Part shown: in pieces, positions 32,719 through 40,468 of the stretch | Layout: each line of letters starts with the position of its first letter | How positions within the stretch are numbered: position 1 is the stretch's first letter | From: JAGZEG01 sp963930185 | GTDB lineage: Bacteria; Actinomycetota; Coriobacteriia; Coriobacteriales; UMGS124 | Assembly: GCA_963930185.1 (NCBI GenBank) | Contig: CAWVLT010000031.1 | Span: 1-40,468, forward strand | Reading direction: 5' to 3' | DNA: 40,468 nucleotides | The notes under the pieces: model-generated | What the model was told of the DNA's origin: nothing | What the model saw: the letters and a program-made list of their open reading frames with translations, nothing else | Databases searched by the model: none | Position numbers and translations under genes: made by a program

Positions 32719-32865
32719 TTTCGACAGCACGTTTTTGCCGTTTGCCACGCCTCACCAGTTTCTTGTGATGCCGGCGGAGCAACCCAACAACCATCGGGCG
32801 GCAGCGAGCGTGCGAAAATCGGCCAGCCAGCCATGCAGGGCATGACCCGGGGAGGAGAGAGCGCG

Positions 32866-34512
32866 TTGGAAAAGACGGACGCAGGCCCCCTGATCGCAAG
32901 GACGTCGGCCAGCCCGGCAGCAAATGGCGAAACCACGCCCGCCTCTGAGAGCAAGCGCGACATGGACCTGGCCATGCTCGCCGGTTTTGCGCTGTTCCAG
33001 GCGTGGGTCACGCTGTGCTTCTTCACCCCGCAGCTGTTTCCCGCCCAGCAGACGAGCATGTGGCACATCTACGAGGTTTCGCTCGCCGTGTCGGCGCTCG
33101 CGCTCATACCCTGCGCCGTCCTCCACGCCAAGGCGGCACCGATCCTGCGCGGCAGGCCCGCGCGCTGGCTCCTTGCCGCCTGCGCCGCCGCTGGCACCGC
33201 CCTCATTCCCTGCTCTCTGTTCGCCACGGGGCTTACGGCCGCCGCGCTCGCAACCATCGCGGCGCTGCTCACCGGCATGGCGAGCGGCTTGCTCAACCTC
33301 GCCTGGTGCCAGGAATTCGCCGAGCGGGGCTCCGCGACCGACTTCGTCCTGAGCGTGGTGGTCTCGAGCATCATCATCTACGTCCTCACGAACCTCGCCT
33401 ACTCCCCTTCCGTCTCGCCCTGGATCATGCTGGTCGTCTCCGTGGTGGTGCCCATCGCCAGCTGCATCCTCCTCACGCGCCAGCGACCGGCCACGTCGGG
33501 CTTTGGCCAGCTGCCCATCCCGGTTGACGTCAGGAGCCGGCGCAGCTTCATCGTGCGCCTGTGCGTGGGCATCTTCGTCATCAGCTTCGCCGACGAGTTC
33601 ATGCGCAACTTCTATCTCAACGACACCGACCTGGCGTTTTACTCAAGCCAGGTCAACCTCGTGCTGTTGGTGCTCAAGATCATCGTCTCCGCGCTGGTGG
33701 TGACGTCGATCCGCGGCAAGAGACGCGAGGACTTCTCATTTCTCTACCGCGCCTCGTTTCTGCTGGCGCTGGTGTCTGCCCTGTTCTTGCCCTACGCGCA
33801 GGAGTCCGCCAACATCGCGTACGGGATCACCAACTGCGGGGCGTTTCTCTTCAAGCTCACCGTGCTGCTCGTGTCGCTTGAGCTGTGCGCCCGCCACGAG
33901 ATATCGGCGGTGCTCGTTTTTGCCATCGTGCGCGCGGTGTGGTCGCTCGACCTGCTGCTGGGATCGGTCCTCTACACCGCAAACGCACCGCAGTTCGCGG
34001 CCGGGGCGGACGTAGGGCCGCTCGCCGTCGCGCTGGCGATCCTCGTGGCCATCGCCTACCTGTTCGTGTTCACGCCCGGAACCAGCAACGGCTCGTTTGG
34101 GGGAGTGAGCCTCTCGTCGCTTCTGCGCAGGGGGACAAGCCAGCCCGAGGCCGCCGGGGATGCGCCCGGCCCTGCACCGGGCAGTGGCACCGCGCCAGGG
34201 CCCGACCTCGACGAGGTATGCGACGAGCTGGCGCGGCGTCATAGCCTCTCCGGCCGCGAGACCGACGTGTTGCGCCTGCTCGCACGAGGCCGCACCACCA
34301 CGCGCATCGAGGCCGAGCTGGGCATCTCGACCAACACGGTGAACACCCACGTGCGCCACGTGTTCCAGAAGCTCGACGTCCACTCGCGCCAGGAGCTGCT
34401 CGACGCGGTGGAGGCTCAGGCGGAGCTGGCGGCCATGGGCGAAGGCAACCCTGATCAGCGGCGGGGTCCCGAGCAGGATGCGGAGCTCGCCGAGGAACAG
34501 GTGGCGCGCTGA
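32866..34512 (+). CDS. Membrane-bound LuxR-type regulator 1 (mirror copy)
   Basis: This is a 548-residue protein identical to 5957-7603. The TTG start at 32866 follows GGAGGAG at 32851-32857; the open frame reaches back to an ATG at 32833. It ends in TGATG, overlapping the SRAP start. Confidence 0.86.
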   Translation: MEKTDAGPLIARTSASPAANGETTPASESKRDMDLAMLAGFALFQAWVTLCFFTPQLFPAQQTSMWHIYEVSLAVSALALIPCAVLHAKAAPILRGRPARWLLAACAAAGTALIPCSLFATGLTAAALATIAALLTGMASGLLNLAWCQEFAERGSATDFVLSVVVSSIIIYVLTNLAYSPSVSPWIMLVVSVVVPIASCILLTRQRPATSGFGQLPIPVDVRSRRSFIVRLCVGIFVISFADEFMRNFYLNDTDLAFYSSQVNLVLLVLKIIVSALVVTSIRGKRREDFSFLYRASFLLALVSALFLPYAQESANIAYGITNCGAFLFKLTVLLVSLELCARHEISAVLVFAIVRAVWSLDLLLGSVLYTANAPQFAAGADVGPLAVALAILVAIAYLFVFTPGTSNGSFGGVSLSSLLRRGTSQPEAAGDAPGPAPGSGTAPGPDLDEVCDELARRHSLSGRETDVLRLLARGRTTTRIEAELGISTNTVNTHVRHVFQKLDVHSRQELLDAVEAQAELAAMGEGNPDQRRGPEQDAELAEEQVAR

Positions 34513-35309
34513 TGTGCCGGCGCGTCATCCCCATCGCCCATGCCGACCTGGAGCGCGCCATCGAGACCGTCCGCGCCGAGGCCGCCGCGACGGGACACCC
34601 TGGCGGATGCGTCGCGCTTGCCAAGGAGCTGGGAAAGCAGGTCGCCCGACCCGAGACTCAGGCAACGCGACGCGACGGGCGCGACAGCGACGCGGCCGAG
34701 GAACGACAACGTAACGAGCATGACAATGCCGTAGCCGAAGCATGGCCCGGATCGGAGATGAGCGTGCTGCTCGTTCGAGACGGTCATCTCGCCCTCGAGA
34801 GGATGACCTGGGGATTTGCCGCGCCGTGGAGCGTGCAGGACCATGGCAGTGAGCGTTCCGAAGACAGCCGGCCCGACGGCAAAGCGCGCAAGCCCAAGCT
34901 CATTTACAACACGCGCATCGAAAGTGCCCTGGAGCAGCTGGACAGGATGGCACACGGGTTCGCGGGAGGCATGTGGGGCAAATCGCTGGCCACGCGCAGG
35001 TGCGTCGTGCCCACGTTCGGCTTCTACGAGCCGCACCGGACGCTGCGCGTCACCAGCCCAAAGACCGGCAGGCCCATCGCCCAGCGGGTGCGCTTTGGCT
35101 TGTCCGGCGAGGACGTCACCTTTATGGCCGGAATCTATCAGGACGGGCGCTTCTCCATCGTCACCACCGCCCCGAACGGACAGATGAGCCCCGTGCACGA
35201 CCGCATGCCCCTGGTCCTGACGCCCCGCGAGGTCAGCATCTGGCTGGGCCTGCGCTTCGCGAGCCTAGCGGATCGGAGCGCGACCGGGCTTGACGTCGCG
35301 CCGGAGTAG
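34512..35309 (+). CDS. SRAP-domain protein (mirror copy)
   Basis: This is a 265-residue YedK/HMCES-family protein identical to 5160-5957, with Cys2, Asn133, Glu173 and His229 as the expected catalytic set. Its ATG shares one base with the stop codon of the mirrored luxR1. Confidence 0.9.
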   Translation: MCRRVIPIAHADLERAIETVRAEAAATGHPGGCVALAKELGKQVARPETQATRRDGRDSDAAEERQRNEHDNAVAEAWPGSEMSVLLVRDGHLALERMTWGFAAPWSVQDHGSERSEDSRPDGKARKPKLIYNTRIESALEQLDRMAHGFAGGMWGKSLATRRCVVPTFGFYEPHRTLRVTSPKTGRPIAQRVRFGLSGEDVTFMAGIYQDGRFSIVTTAPNGQMSPVHDRMPLVLTPREVSIWLGLRFASLADRSATGLDVAPE

Positions 35310-35319
35310 AGCAGAACAC

Positions 35320-35345
35320 AAAAACAAGCTCAGAAAGAGAGCTTG
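35320..35345 (-). terminator. Intrinsic terminator of the TacAT-like operon (mirror copy)
   Basis: A seven-base-pair stem and a T-run on the minus strand overlap the stop codon of the mirrored acetyltransferase toxin. Confidence 0.78.
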
Positions 35346-35821
35346 GCGTACATCCTCCCCGTGCCCGGCATGTCGCGGAACCCATGCCGGCGATAGAACG
35401 AGCGCGACGTCTCATCCACCGGATCGACAACAAGAGCTCGTGCCCCCACTATCCCCGCAACGGAGGCGGCGCGATGCCCGGCGTCGAGCAGCAAGTCATG
35501 ACCAAGGCCCATGCCTTGATAACGCCTGTCAACTCCCAGCATGCCAAGCAGGATTACCGGGACGACCTCCGGGGCATTCCGCGATATCCATCCCGAAGTG
35601 CTGTCACGCACTATCGAATGAGAGCTTAGCGAATAGAACCCAGCAAGCCGTTCGCCGTCTTCTTCGCAAAAGCTCGCATACACAACCGCCGTGCCAAGTC
35701 TGCGCGCGTTGCGGGCATGCCTGGCAAGCCAGTCATCGACTATCCCAACACCACAGGAGAATCCTTCGAGATCATCCGCCTCAGACAGCGGCCGAGGGCG
35801 CGAAAAACTCAACGTTCCCAT
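35330..35821 (-). CDS. GNAT acetyltransferase toxin, TacT-like (mirror copy)
   Basis: This is a 163-residue protein identical to 4648-5139, with the acetyl-CoA loop RRYQGMGLG and Tyr143. It overlaps the mirrored antitoxin by 13 bases. Confidence 0.9.
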   Translation of the reverse strand: MGTLSFSRPRPLSEADDLEGFSCGVGIVDDWLARHARNARRLGTAVVYASFCEEDGERLAGFYSLSSHSIVRDSTSGWISRNAPEVVPVILLGMLGVDRRYQGMGLGHDLLLDAGHRAASVAGIVGARALVVDPVDETSRSFYRRHGFRDMPGTGRMYAKLSF

Positions 35822-36087
35822 CGAGTCTTCTCCCCCATAAACCTCGCGAAATCAGGAGAAGTCGGTTCGTCAAGCAGTCGAGCGAACTCATCAAAAGCTT
35901 CCTGAGCCAACCTCGTGACCTTCTGTTGTGCAATGACATCACGCGAGGACTCCATAAGCCGATCCATCGACCACTGCGAGACGCTCATTCCACTTATCTG
36001 CGCCGCAGTCTCGATCTGGCGCTTTTGCTCCTCGGTCATTCTCAGGTCAATGCGACTCGCCTTTTTCTCCAGCACGGCCGTTGTCAT
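35809..36087 (-). CDS. DUF1778 antitoxin, TacA-like (mirror copy)
   Basis: This is a 92-residue ribbon-helix-helix antitoxin identical to 4382-4660, located directly downstream of the mirrored long palindrome. Confidence 0.88.
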   Translation of the reverse strand: MTTAVLEKKASRIDLRMTEEQKRQIETAAQISGMSVSQWSMDRLMESSRDVIAQQKVTRLAQEAFDEFARLLDEPTSPDFARFMGEKTRWER

Positions 36088-36101
36088 ATGTTCTCCAGGC
36101 T

Positions 36102-36156
36102 ATAGCATGTACGGTAATTCACCGTACATGCTATCACACAGGCGGCAACGGAGCAA
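36102..36156 (-). promoter_or_regulatory. Promoter and long palindromic operator of the TacAT-like pair (mirror copy)
   Basis: The 14-base arms lie at 36102-36115 and 36121-36134 around a five-base spacer; the candidate -35 is at 36151-36156. Confidence 0.73.
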
Positions 36157-36372
36157 TGGAAGCCGGTGGATGCAACCACGTCTCCAGACGAGCGCATCTG
36201 CCATTGGTGCATATAGCCTGCAAGAGGCGAGCAGGTAAACAGCACCATCGATTCCAAGCACAGGGCGCACGCCTCATGGGTAAAATGAACGCAAGTCTAT
36301 TCATCCGCATCACGGGGAAATGCCCACGCCATAACAGCAGCCGGCAAGGTTATTGACGAGAGAGGACCAGTC

Positions 36373-37440
36373 ATGACGAAGCCCCTTCCCCATTTCCCGC
36401 ACGTTCGAATGGCAAGGACGGCCTTGACGGTCGGCGTGGCTGTCGCCCTGATCGCCACCCCCTCGGCCGCCCTGGCTGCAGACTCCTCGTCGCAGGCGAC
36501 GACACCCGCTGACGTCCAGTCCAGCACGCCAGGCTACGCCAGCCAAACCAGCCACAGCCAGCTGAGCGTGTACACCGACCAGCTCGTCACGTTCGAATAC
36601 CCAAGCGCGTGGAAGCTGGAGACCCACAGGGACAACGGCGTGGAGTATCGCGTCTTTAGCAACGAGAACGCGTGCGTGCAGGTCGCCACCATCTCCAACG
36701 GCTACGCCTCGGACGCGCCCGACTTCGTCGAGGCCCACATGGAGGCCCTTGTCGGCGAGTTCGACCTCGATGATGCCGTCTTGGGCGAGCAGGCGTACCG
36801 ATCCGTCGACGGTGTGCCGATAAGTGACGTCCCCTACACGCTGACCGAGGACGGCGGTGACCTCTGTGGCATCGTGACCATGGTCGGCGGGCGCGACTAC
36901 TCCACCATGGTCATCTCGATGTATGCGGCGGACGCCCCCGAAGAAGTCGTTGCCCCGATCAGGTGCATGCACGAGTCGATCTCCCCGGTCGAAGGCGCAA
37001 GCGGCGGCTTCGTGAGTGTGGGATACGGCCCCGAGGCCACGCTCAACGCCGGGACCATGAAGACCCGGGAGGCAGGAGCCGTCTCGTTTGTGATAGACGG
37101 AATCCGCTACACCGTCCTAACCGGCACGACAGGCAAGGGAACCGGCCGCCCTGCCGACGGCGAAGCCACTCGCACGATCACCGTCTCGATGGGCGTAAGC
37201 AACATCAGCGGCAAGCCGATCGAGCCGAGCCCCCTGCGCGTGCTGGTGACCGGCCCGTCGGGCATCGTCCAGGACGTCTCCGACTCCATCGGCCAGCTCG
37301 CGTCCGATGGGATCGCGCCCGGCGAGGAGTTCGCCACCGCCCTGACGCTCGACTACGACGGTGCGGGCATGTACTACGTCTCAATCTGCCCCGCCGACGC
37401 CTCGGATGAGGAGGCAGTCATCCTCACCATGGAGATATAA
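36373..37440 (+). CDS. Secreted protein of unknown function (mirror copy)
   Basis: This is a 355-residue protein identical to 3029-4096, with a Sec signal peptide ending at Ala-Leu-Ala (residue 35). A possible -10 TAAAAT is at 36281-36286, about 87 bases upstream, without a clear -35. Confidence 0.78.
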   Translation: MTKPLPHFPHVRMARTALTVGVAVALIATPSAALAADSSSQATTPADVQSSTPGYASQTSHSQLSVYTDQLVTFEYPSAWKLETHRDNGVEYRVFSNENACVQVATISNGYASDAPDFVEAHMEALVGEFDLDDAVLGEQAYRSVDGVPISDVPYTLTEDGGDLCGIVTMVGGRDYSTMVISMYAADAPEEVVAPIRCMHESISPVEGASGGFVSVGYGPEATLNAGTMKTREAGAVSFVIDGIRYTVLTGTTGKGTGRPADGEATRTITVSMGVSNISGKPIEPSPLRVLVTGPSGIVQDVSDSIGQLASDGIAPGEEFATALTLDYDGAGMYYVSICPADASDEEAVILTMEI

Positions 37441-37456
37441 GGCGCCGTCCAAGCGC

Positions 37457-37486
37457 TTACCGCATGGCTGCCCCATGCCCTATCAT
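37457..37486 (+). promoter_or_regulatory. Probable promoter of pepF (mirror copy)
   Basis: TTACCG, an 18-base spacer and TATCAT lie about 40 bases before the mirrored pepF ATG. Confidence 0.43.
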
Positions 37487-37525
37487 GGCATGCGTACCTA
37501 ACCCGACCAGAGAGGGGCGTTACGC

Positions 37526-39349
37526 ATGCGCTACGAATCGCGTGACCAGATCGACCCGCGCTACACGTGGGACCTCAGCACCATGTTCCCCAGCGACGAG
37601 GACTTCCTCGCCGCGCTCGAGACCGCGAAGGGCTACCCCGTCCAGCTCGCCGCCTTCCAGGGCAAGGCAACCCAGTCGGCCGAGCAGCTCCTGTCGTTCC
37701 TGCGCCTGGAGGACGAGGTGGACGCCGCCCTCAACAAGCTCGTGAACTACGCCGAGCGCAGAAGCGACGAGGACACGCGGCTCTCAAAGTACCGCGACTT
37801 CACCAGCCAGGCCCACTCGGTCTGGGTCGCCATCGAAAGCTCCCGCGCGTGGTTTGCCTCCGAGCTGCTCGCGACGGACGAGCAGGCGCTCGCGGGCTTC
37901 TACGCGGCATGCCCCGATCTGGAGCTCTATCGTCGCAAGCTCGATCGCGTGCTGCACTACCGCGAGCACACGCTCAACCCCGCTGAGGAGGCGCTGCTCG
38001 CCTCCGCCGGCGACATGGCCTCCCAGCCCGACTCCATCTTCTCCGCGCTCAACGACGCGGACCTCACCTTCCCCGACGCCGTCGACTCGCAGGGCCAGAC
38101 GCACCCCGTCACCATCGGCGGGTACGTGCCGCTGCTCATGTCGGGCGACCGGACCCTTCGCGCCTCGGCCTTCGACTCCCTGTTCTCGACCTACGGCAAG
38201 TTTCGCACCACCTGCGCCGCCATCCTGCAGGCACAGACCAAGCAGCTCAAGTTCTTTGCCGACGCGCGCCGCTATCCCTCGAGCCTGGCCTGCGCCCTTG
38301 ACGAGAACGAGGTGCCCGTCAAGGTCTACACCAACCTCATCGACTCGGTGCACCGCAACATGGGCGCCATGCACAAGTACACCGCGCTGCGTCGCTCGCT
38401 GCTCGGCGTGGAGGAGCTGCGCCCCTACGACCTGTACGCCCCGCTGGTCGGTGACGTGGACATGCGCTTCACCTATGACGAGGCGTGCGAGATCATCCTC
38501 GAGGCGCTCAAGCCCATGGGCGAGGAGTACCTGCAGATCGTGCGCGAGGGCCTCGCGAGCCGCTGGGTCGACGTCTACGAGACGCCCGGCAAGCGCAGCG
38601 GCGCCTACTCCGCCGGCGGCTTCGGCATGCACCCGGTGATCCTGCTCAATTTCCAGGGCACGCTCGACGACGTGTTCACCCTCGTCCACGAGATGGGCCA
38701 CTCGGTGCACACCTACCTGTCGTGCGCAAAGCAGCCCTCGTGCTACTCGGACTACGTGATCTTCGTGGCCGAGGTGGCGTCGACCTGCAACGAGGCGCTG
38801 CTCATGCAGTACTTCCTCGACCGCGCCAAGGACAATCGCGAGCGCGCCTACCTGATCAACCACTTCCTGGAGCAGTTCCGCACCACGCTGTTCCGCCAGT
38901 GCATGTTCGCGGAGTTCGAGCTCAGGGCCAACGAGATCACCGCGCGCGGCGAGGGCGTGACGGCCGATGCCCTGTGTGCCATCTACCGTCGTCTGAACGA
39001 GGAGTACTTCGGGCCGGCGCTGACCGTGTGCGAGCCGGGCAGGGAGGCAGACGGCATCGCCCTGGAGTGGGCCCGCATTCCGCACTTCTATTACAACTAC
39101 TACGTCTACCAGTACTCCACAGGGTTCGCGGCGGCCATCGCCCTGTCGCAGCGCATCCTCTCCGAGGGCAAGCCGGCGGTCGACGACTATCTCGGGTTCC
39201 TCTCTGGCGGCAGCTCAAAGCCGCCGATCGACCTTCTGCGCGGTGCCGGCGTCGACATGGCGACGGCAAAGCCGATCGATGACGCGCTGGGCCTGTTCGC
39301 CCGACTGGTCGACGAGATGGCAGAGCTGACGGGAGCCGAGGGCAAGTAG
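37526..39349 (+). CDS. Oligoendopeptidase F (mirror copy)
   Basis: This is a 607-residue M3B zinc peptidase identical to 1120-2943, with HEMGH at 388-392 and Glu416. The GAGAGGGG Shine-Dalgarno is on the plus strand just before the ATG at 37526. Confidence 0.93.
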   Translation: MRYESRDQIDPRYTWDLSTMFPSDEDFLAALETAKGYPVQLAAFQGKATQSAEQLLSFLRLEDEVDAALNKLVNYAERRSDEDTRLSKYRDFTSQAHSVWVAIESSRAWFASELLATDEQALAGFYAACPDLELYRRKLDRVLHYREHTLNPAEEALLASAGDMASQPDSIFSALNDADLTFPDAVDSQGQTHPVTIGGYVPLLMSGDRTLRASAFDSLFSTYGKFRTTCAAILQAQTKQLKFFADARRYPSSLACALDENEVPVKVYTNLIDSVHRNMGAMHKYTALRRSLLGVEELRPYDLYAPLVGDVDMRFTYDEACEIILEALKPMGEEYLQIVREGLASRWVDVYETPGKRSGAYSAGGFGMHPVILLNFQGTLDDVFTLVHEMGHSVHTYLSCAKQPSCYSDYVIFVAEVASTCNEALLMQYFLDRAKDNRERAYLINHFLEQFRTTLFRQCMFAEFELRANEITARGEGVTADALCAIYRRLNEEYFGPALTVCEPGREADGIALEWARIPHFYYNYYVYQYSTGFAAAIALSQRILSEGKPAVDDYLGFLSGGSSKPPIDLLRGAGVDMATAKPIDDALGLFARLVDEMAELTGAEGK

Positions 39350-39369
39350 ACGGCCCGATCCATGGACCT

Positions 39370-39403
39370 GCGCGGGGAACAGCATGCCCGTCGTTCCCCG
39401 CGC
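39370..39403 (+). terminator. Hairpin downstream of pepF (mirror copy)
   Basis: The 11-bp stem with a 12-base loop lies 20 bases past the mirrored pepF stop; no U-tract follows. Confidence 0.53.
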
Positions 39404-39600
39404 CTTCAGGTCACCACGCATCCCACGCCCCAGCGGTCACGGCCAAACGAGAGCTGCCGTTTCGCGAACAGAGCAGCAGCGGATCCGGAAATCCGTACAC
39501 ATCCGGGTATCACGAGACAGGGTTGGATCAAAGTCGGATATCTCGACGGCAGCGCAAATACCCGCATTATCAGAATCCGACCCTCCCGCATGTGAGTATA

Positions 39601-39924
39601 TCAAGCATCGACCCCACGAAGCAGCCACGCGTAATCCTGATGACAGTCGACAACAAGCTCGATATAGACCACGTCATCACGAACCTGATAGATAATTAAA
39701 TGATGCTTCCAGAACAGCAGGGCACGATACTTGTTGCGCGGAAGATACGCATCATCCAGAAAGCGACGACGCAAGGGAAATGTCTCGAGAGACTCCGCTG
39801 CCGCCCTGAACTCTCCCAAGAACTTCATCGCCGAAGATTCGTCAGTCCGGGCAATCCATGCCACCTGTTCGTCAAGCGCCTGCGCAGCCTGTGGGGATAC
39901 CACGACCCGATAGCGCCGCCCCAT
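39601..39924 (-). CDS. RelE/ParE-family toxin (mirror copy)
   Basis: This is a 107-residue protein identical to 545-868. Its start overlaps the stop of the mirrored antitoxin by one base. Confidence 0.85.
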   Translation of the reverse strand: MGRRYRVVVSPQAAQALDEQVAWIARTDESSAMKFLGEFRAAAESLETFPLRRRFLDDAYLPRNKYRALLFWKHHLIIYQVRDDVVYIELVVDCHQDYAWLLRGVDA

Positions 39925-40205
39925 TACGCTCTCCGTCTCGAATTAAGGCTGATAGCCCTCTCCATCGACGCGCAAACCTCGTCAAGAGGAATGTCCTCGA
40001 CGCCCCTGGCGCGATCCTCCTCGACGGACAGAAGCCGTTCACGCAAGGCGAGCATTTTCTCCCTACGAGAGAACGACGCTATGTCCATCACGACGAGATC
40101 CCCCTCGCCATTCTTCGTGAGGTACACCGGCTCCCCTGTGGCACGGCACAGCTCAGCAACCTCGTTGTAGTTTTGACGGATCGAGGCCGACGGCTTGATG
40201 TTCAT
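39924..40205 (-). CDS. Phd/YefM-family antitoxin (mirror copy)
   Basis: This is a 93-residue protein identical to 264-545. An in-frame upstream ATG at 40427 lies inside the tRNA and is rejected. Confidence 0.88.
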   Translation of the reverse strand: MNIKPSASIRQNYNEVAELCRATGEPVYLTKNGEGDLVVMDIASFSRREKMLALRERLLSVEEDRARGVEDIPLDEVCASMERAISLNSRRRA

Positions 40206-40262
40206 TGGGTCTCTTTTCTCGGCCGGGCGGGCAAGCCACGTTCGACAAGTTCGCTCACCTAT

Positions 40263-40305
40263 AGCATAATTTGGGCTAAATTCTACTACAACATTTGTTG
40301 TTGTA
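40263..40305 (-). promoter_or_regulatory. Promoter and operator of the Phd-RelE pair (mirror copy)
   Basis: The imperfect 22-base palindrome is at 40284-40305, overlapping the -35; the -10 TATGCT is at 40263-40268 on the minus strand. Confidence 0.63.
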
Positions 40306-40339
40306 TTTGGCAAGCTTGAGAGCCAGACTGCGCCGCAAC

Positions 40340-40367
40340 AAAAAAGCCCCGAACCGAAGTCCGGGGC
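40340..40367 (-). terminator. Intrinsic terminator of tRNA-Leu (mirror copy)
   Basis: The nine-base-pair stem with a TTCG loop and six T residues on the minus strand is the counterpart of 102-129. Confidence 0.9.
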
Positions 40368-40381
40368 CTGAGTCTTTGCTA

Positions 40382-40468
40382 TGGTGCGGGCGAAAGGACT
40401 TGAACCTTCATGGGGTTGCCCCCACATGGACCTGAACCATGCGCGTCTGCCAATTCCGCCACGCCCGC
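40382..40468 (-). tRNA. tRNA-Leu (anticodon CAG), mirror copy
   Basis: This is identical to 1-87 on the opposite strand, with anticodon bases at 40432-40434. The window ends on the first base of this tRNA, as it began on the first base of its twin. Confidence 0.95.

Larger units (their letters stand above)
32509..32865. other. Divergent intergenic region between mirrored reductase 1 and luxR1
   Basis: This is the mirror of 7604-7960. It holds the luxR1 promoter at 32690-32718 (plus strand), the paired GTATCAGAG repeat at 32523-32549 (minus strand) and the GGACGC/GCGTCC inverted repeat at 32582-32596. Confidence 0.6.
20235..40468 (-). repeat. Right arm of the perfect palindrome (mirror of the left arm)
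   Basis: This is the exact reverse complement of 1-20234. Genes here duplicate those of the left arm in the opposite orientation and should not be counted as extra paralogues unless long reads or read depth show two physical copies. Confidence 0.98.

Noticed and set aside
1..40468. A composite transposon or integrative element with 20-kb terminal inverted repeats
   Set aside because: There is no transposase, integrase or central unique segment; the repeat arms meet with no spacer.
1..40468. CRISPR array or phage region
   Set aside because: No regularly spaced repeats with unique spacers, cas genes or phage structural genes are present.

Overview
The window is one giant inverted repeat. Every base at position x is matched by its complement at 40469-x, so bases 1-20234 and 20235-40468 are reverse complements with no spacer, and every gene appears twice in mirror orientation. 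I found no difference between the arms: all open reading frames pair with identical translations, and the stretches I compared directly, including both ends and the centre, match exactly. Perfect spacer-free palindromes of this size are not stably maintained in bacteria. The simplest reading is therefore about 20.2 kb of real sequence folded back on itself during assembly or sequencing. The fold point is a terminator-like hairpin at 20216-20253. A hairpin-ended linear molecule or a true inverted duplication is less likely but cannot be excluded from sequence alone.

The organism looks like a high-GC anaerobic actinobacterium of the class Coriobacteriia, most likely Eggerthellaceae (Eggerthella, Slackia, Gordonibacter, Adlercreutzia type). 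The reason is the combination of Tat-exported flavoprotein reductases with polytopic membrane proteins that end in a LuxR-type DNA-binding domain, an arrangement greatly expanded in that family. This is inference from gene content and no species is assigned.

Layout of the left arm (the right arm is its mirror). 1-5200: tRNA-Leu(CAG) with a terminator, a Phd/YefM-RelE/ParE toxin-antitoxin pair behind a palindromic operator, an M3B oligoendopeptidase F (PepF) and a secreted protein of unknown function on the minus strand, and a DUF1778-GNAT (TacAT-like) toxin-antitoxin pair behind a 14-bp-arm palindrome. 5160-7603: a SRAP-domain protein whose start codon overlaps the stop of a membrane LuxR regulator, both on the minus strand. 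7961-20128: four different Tat-dependent FAD reductases interleaved with two more membrane LuxR regulators and one LysR regulator, all on the plus strand. The order is luxR1 (divergent), reductase 1, reductase 2, luxR2, luxR3, reductase 3, lysR, reductase 4.

How the genes may work together. Each reductase has a twin-arginine signal, an N-terminal FAD Rossmann motif and a GxRFx(N/D)E-type motif of the fumarate reductase/flavocytochrome c flavoprotein family. None carries a haem-binding CxxCH domain or an obvious FMN-binding domain. All four also appear to lack the His and Arg residues that fumarate reductases use to hold and protonate fumarate. The likely picture is a block of periplasmic or extracytoplasmic respiratory reductases for non-fumarate electron acceptors, each switched on by a neighbouring regulator and fed electrons by a donor encoded elsewhere. 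Substrates are unknown.
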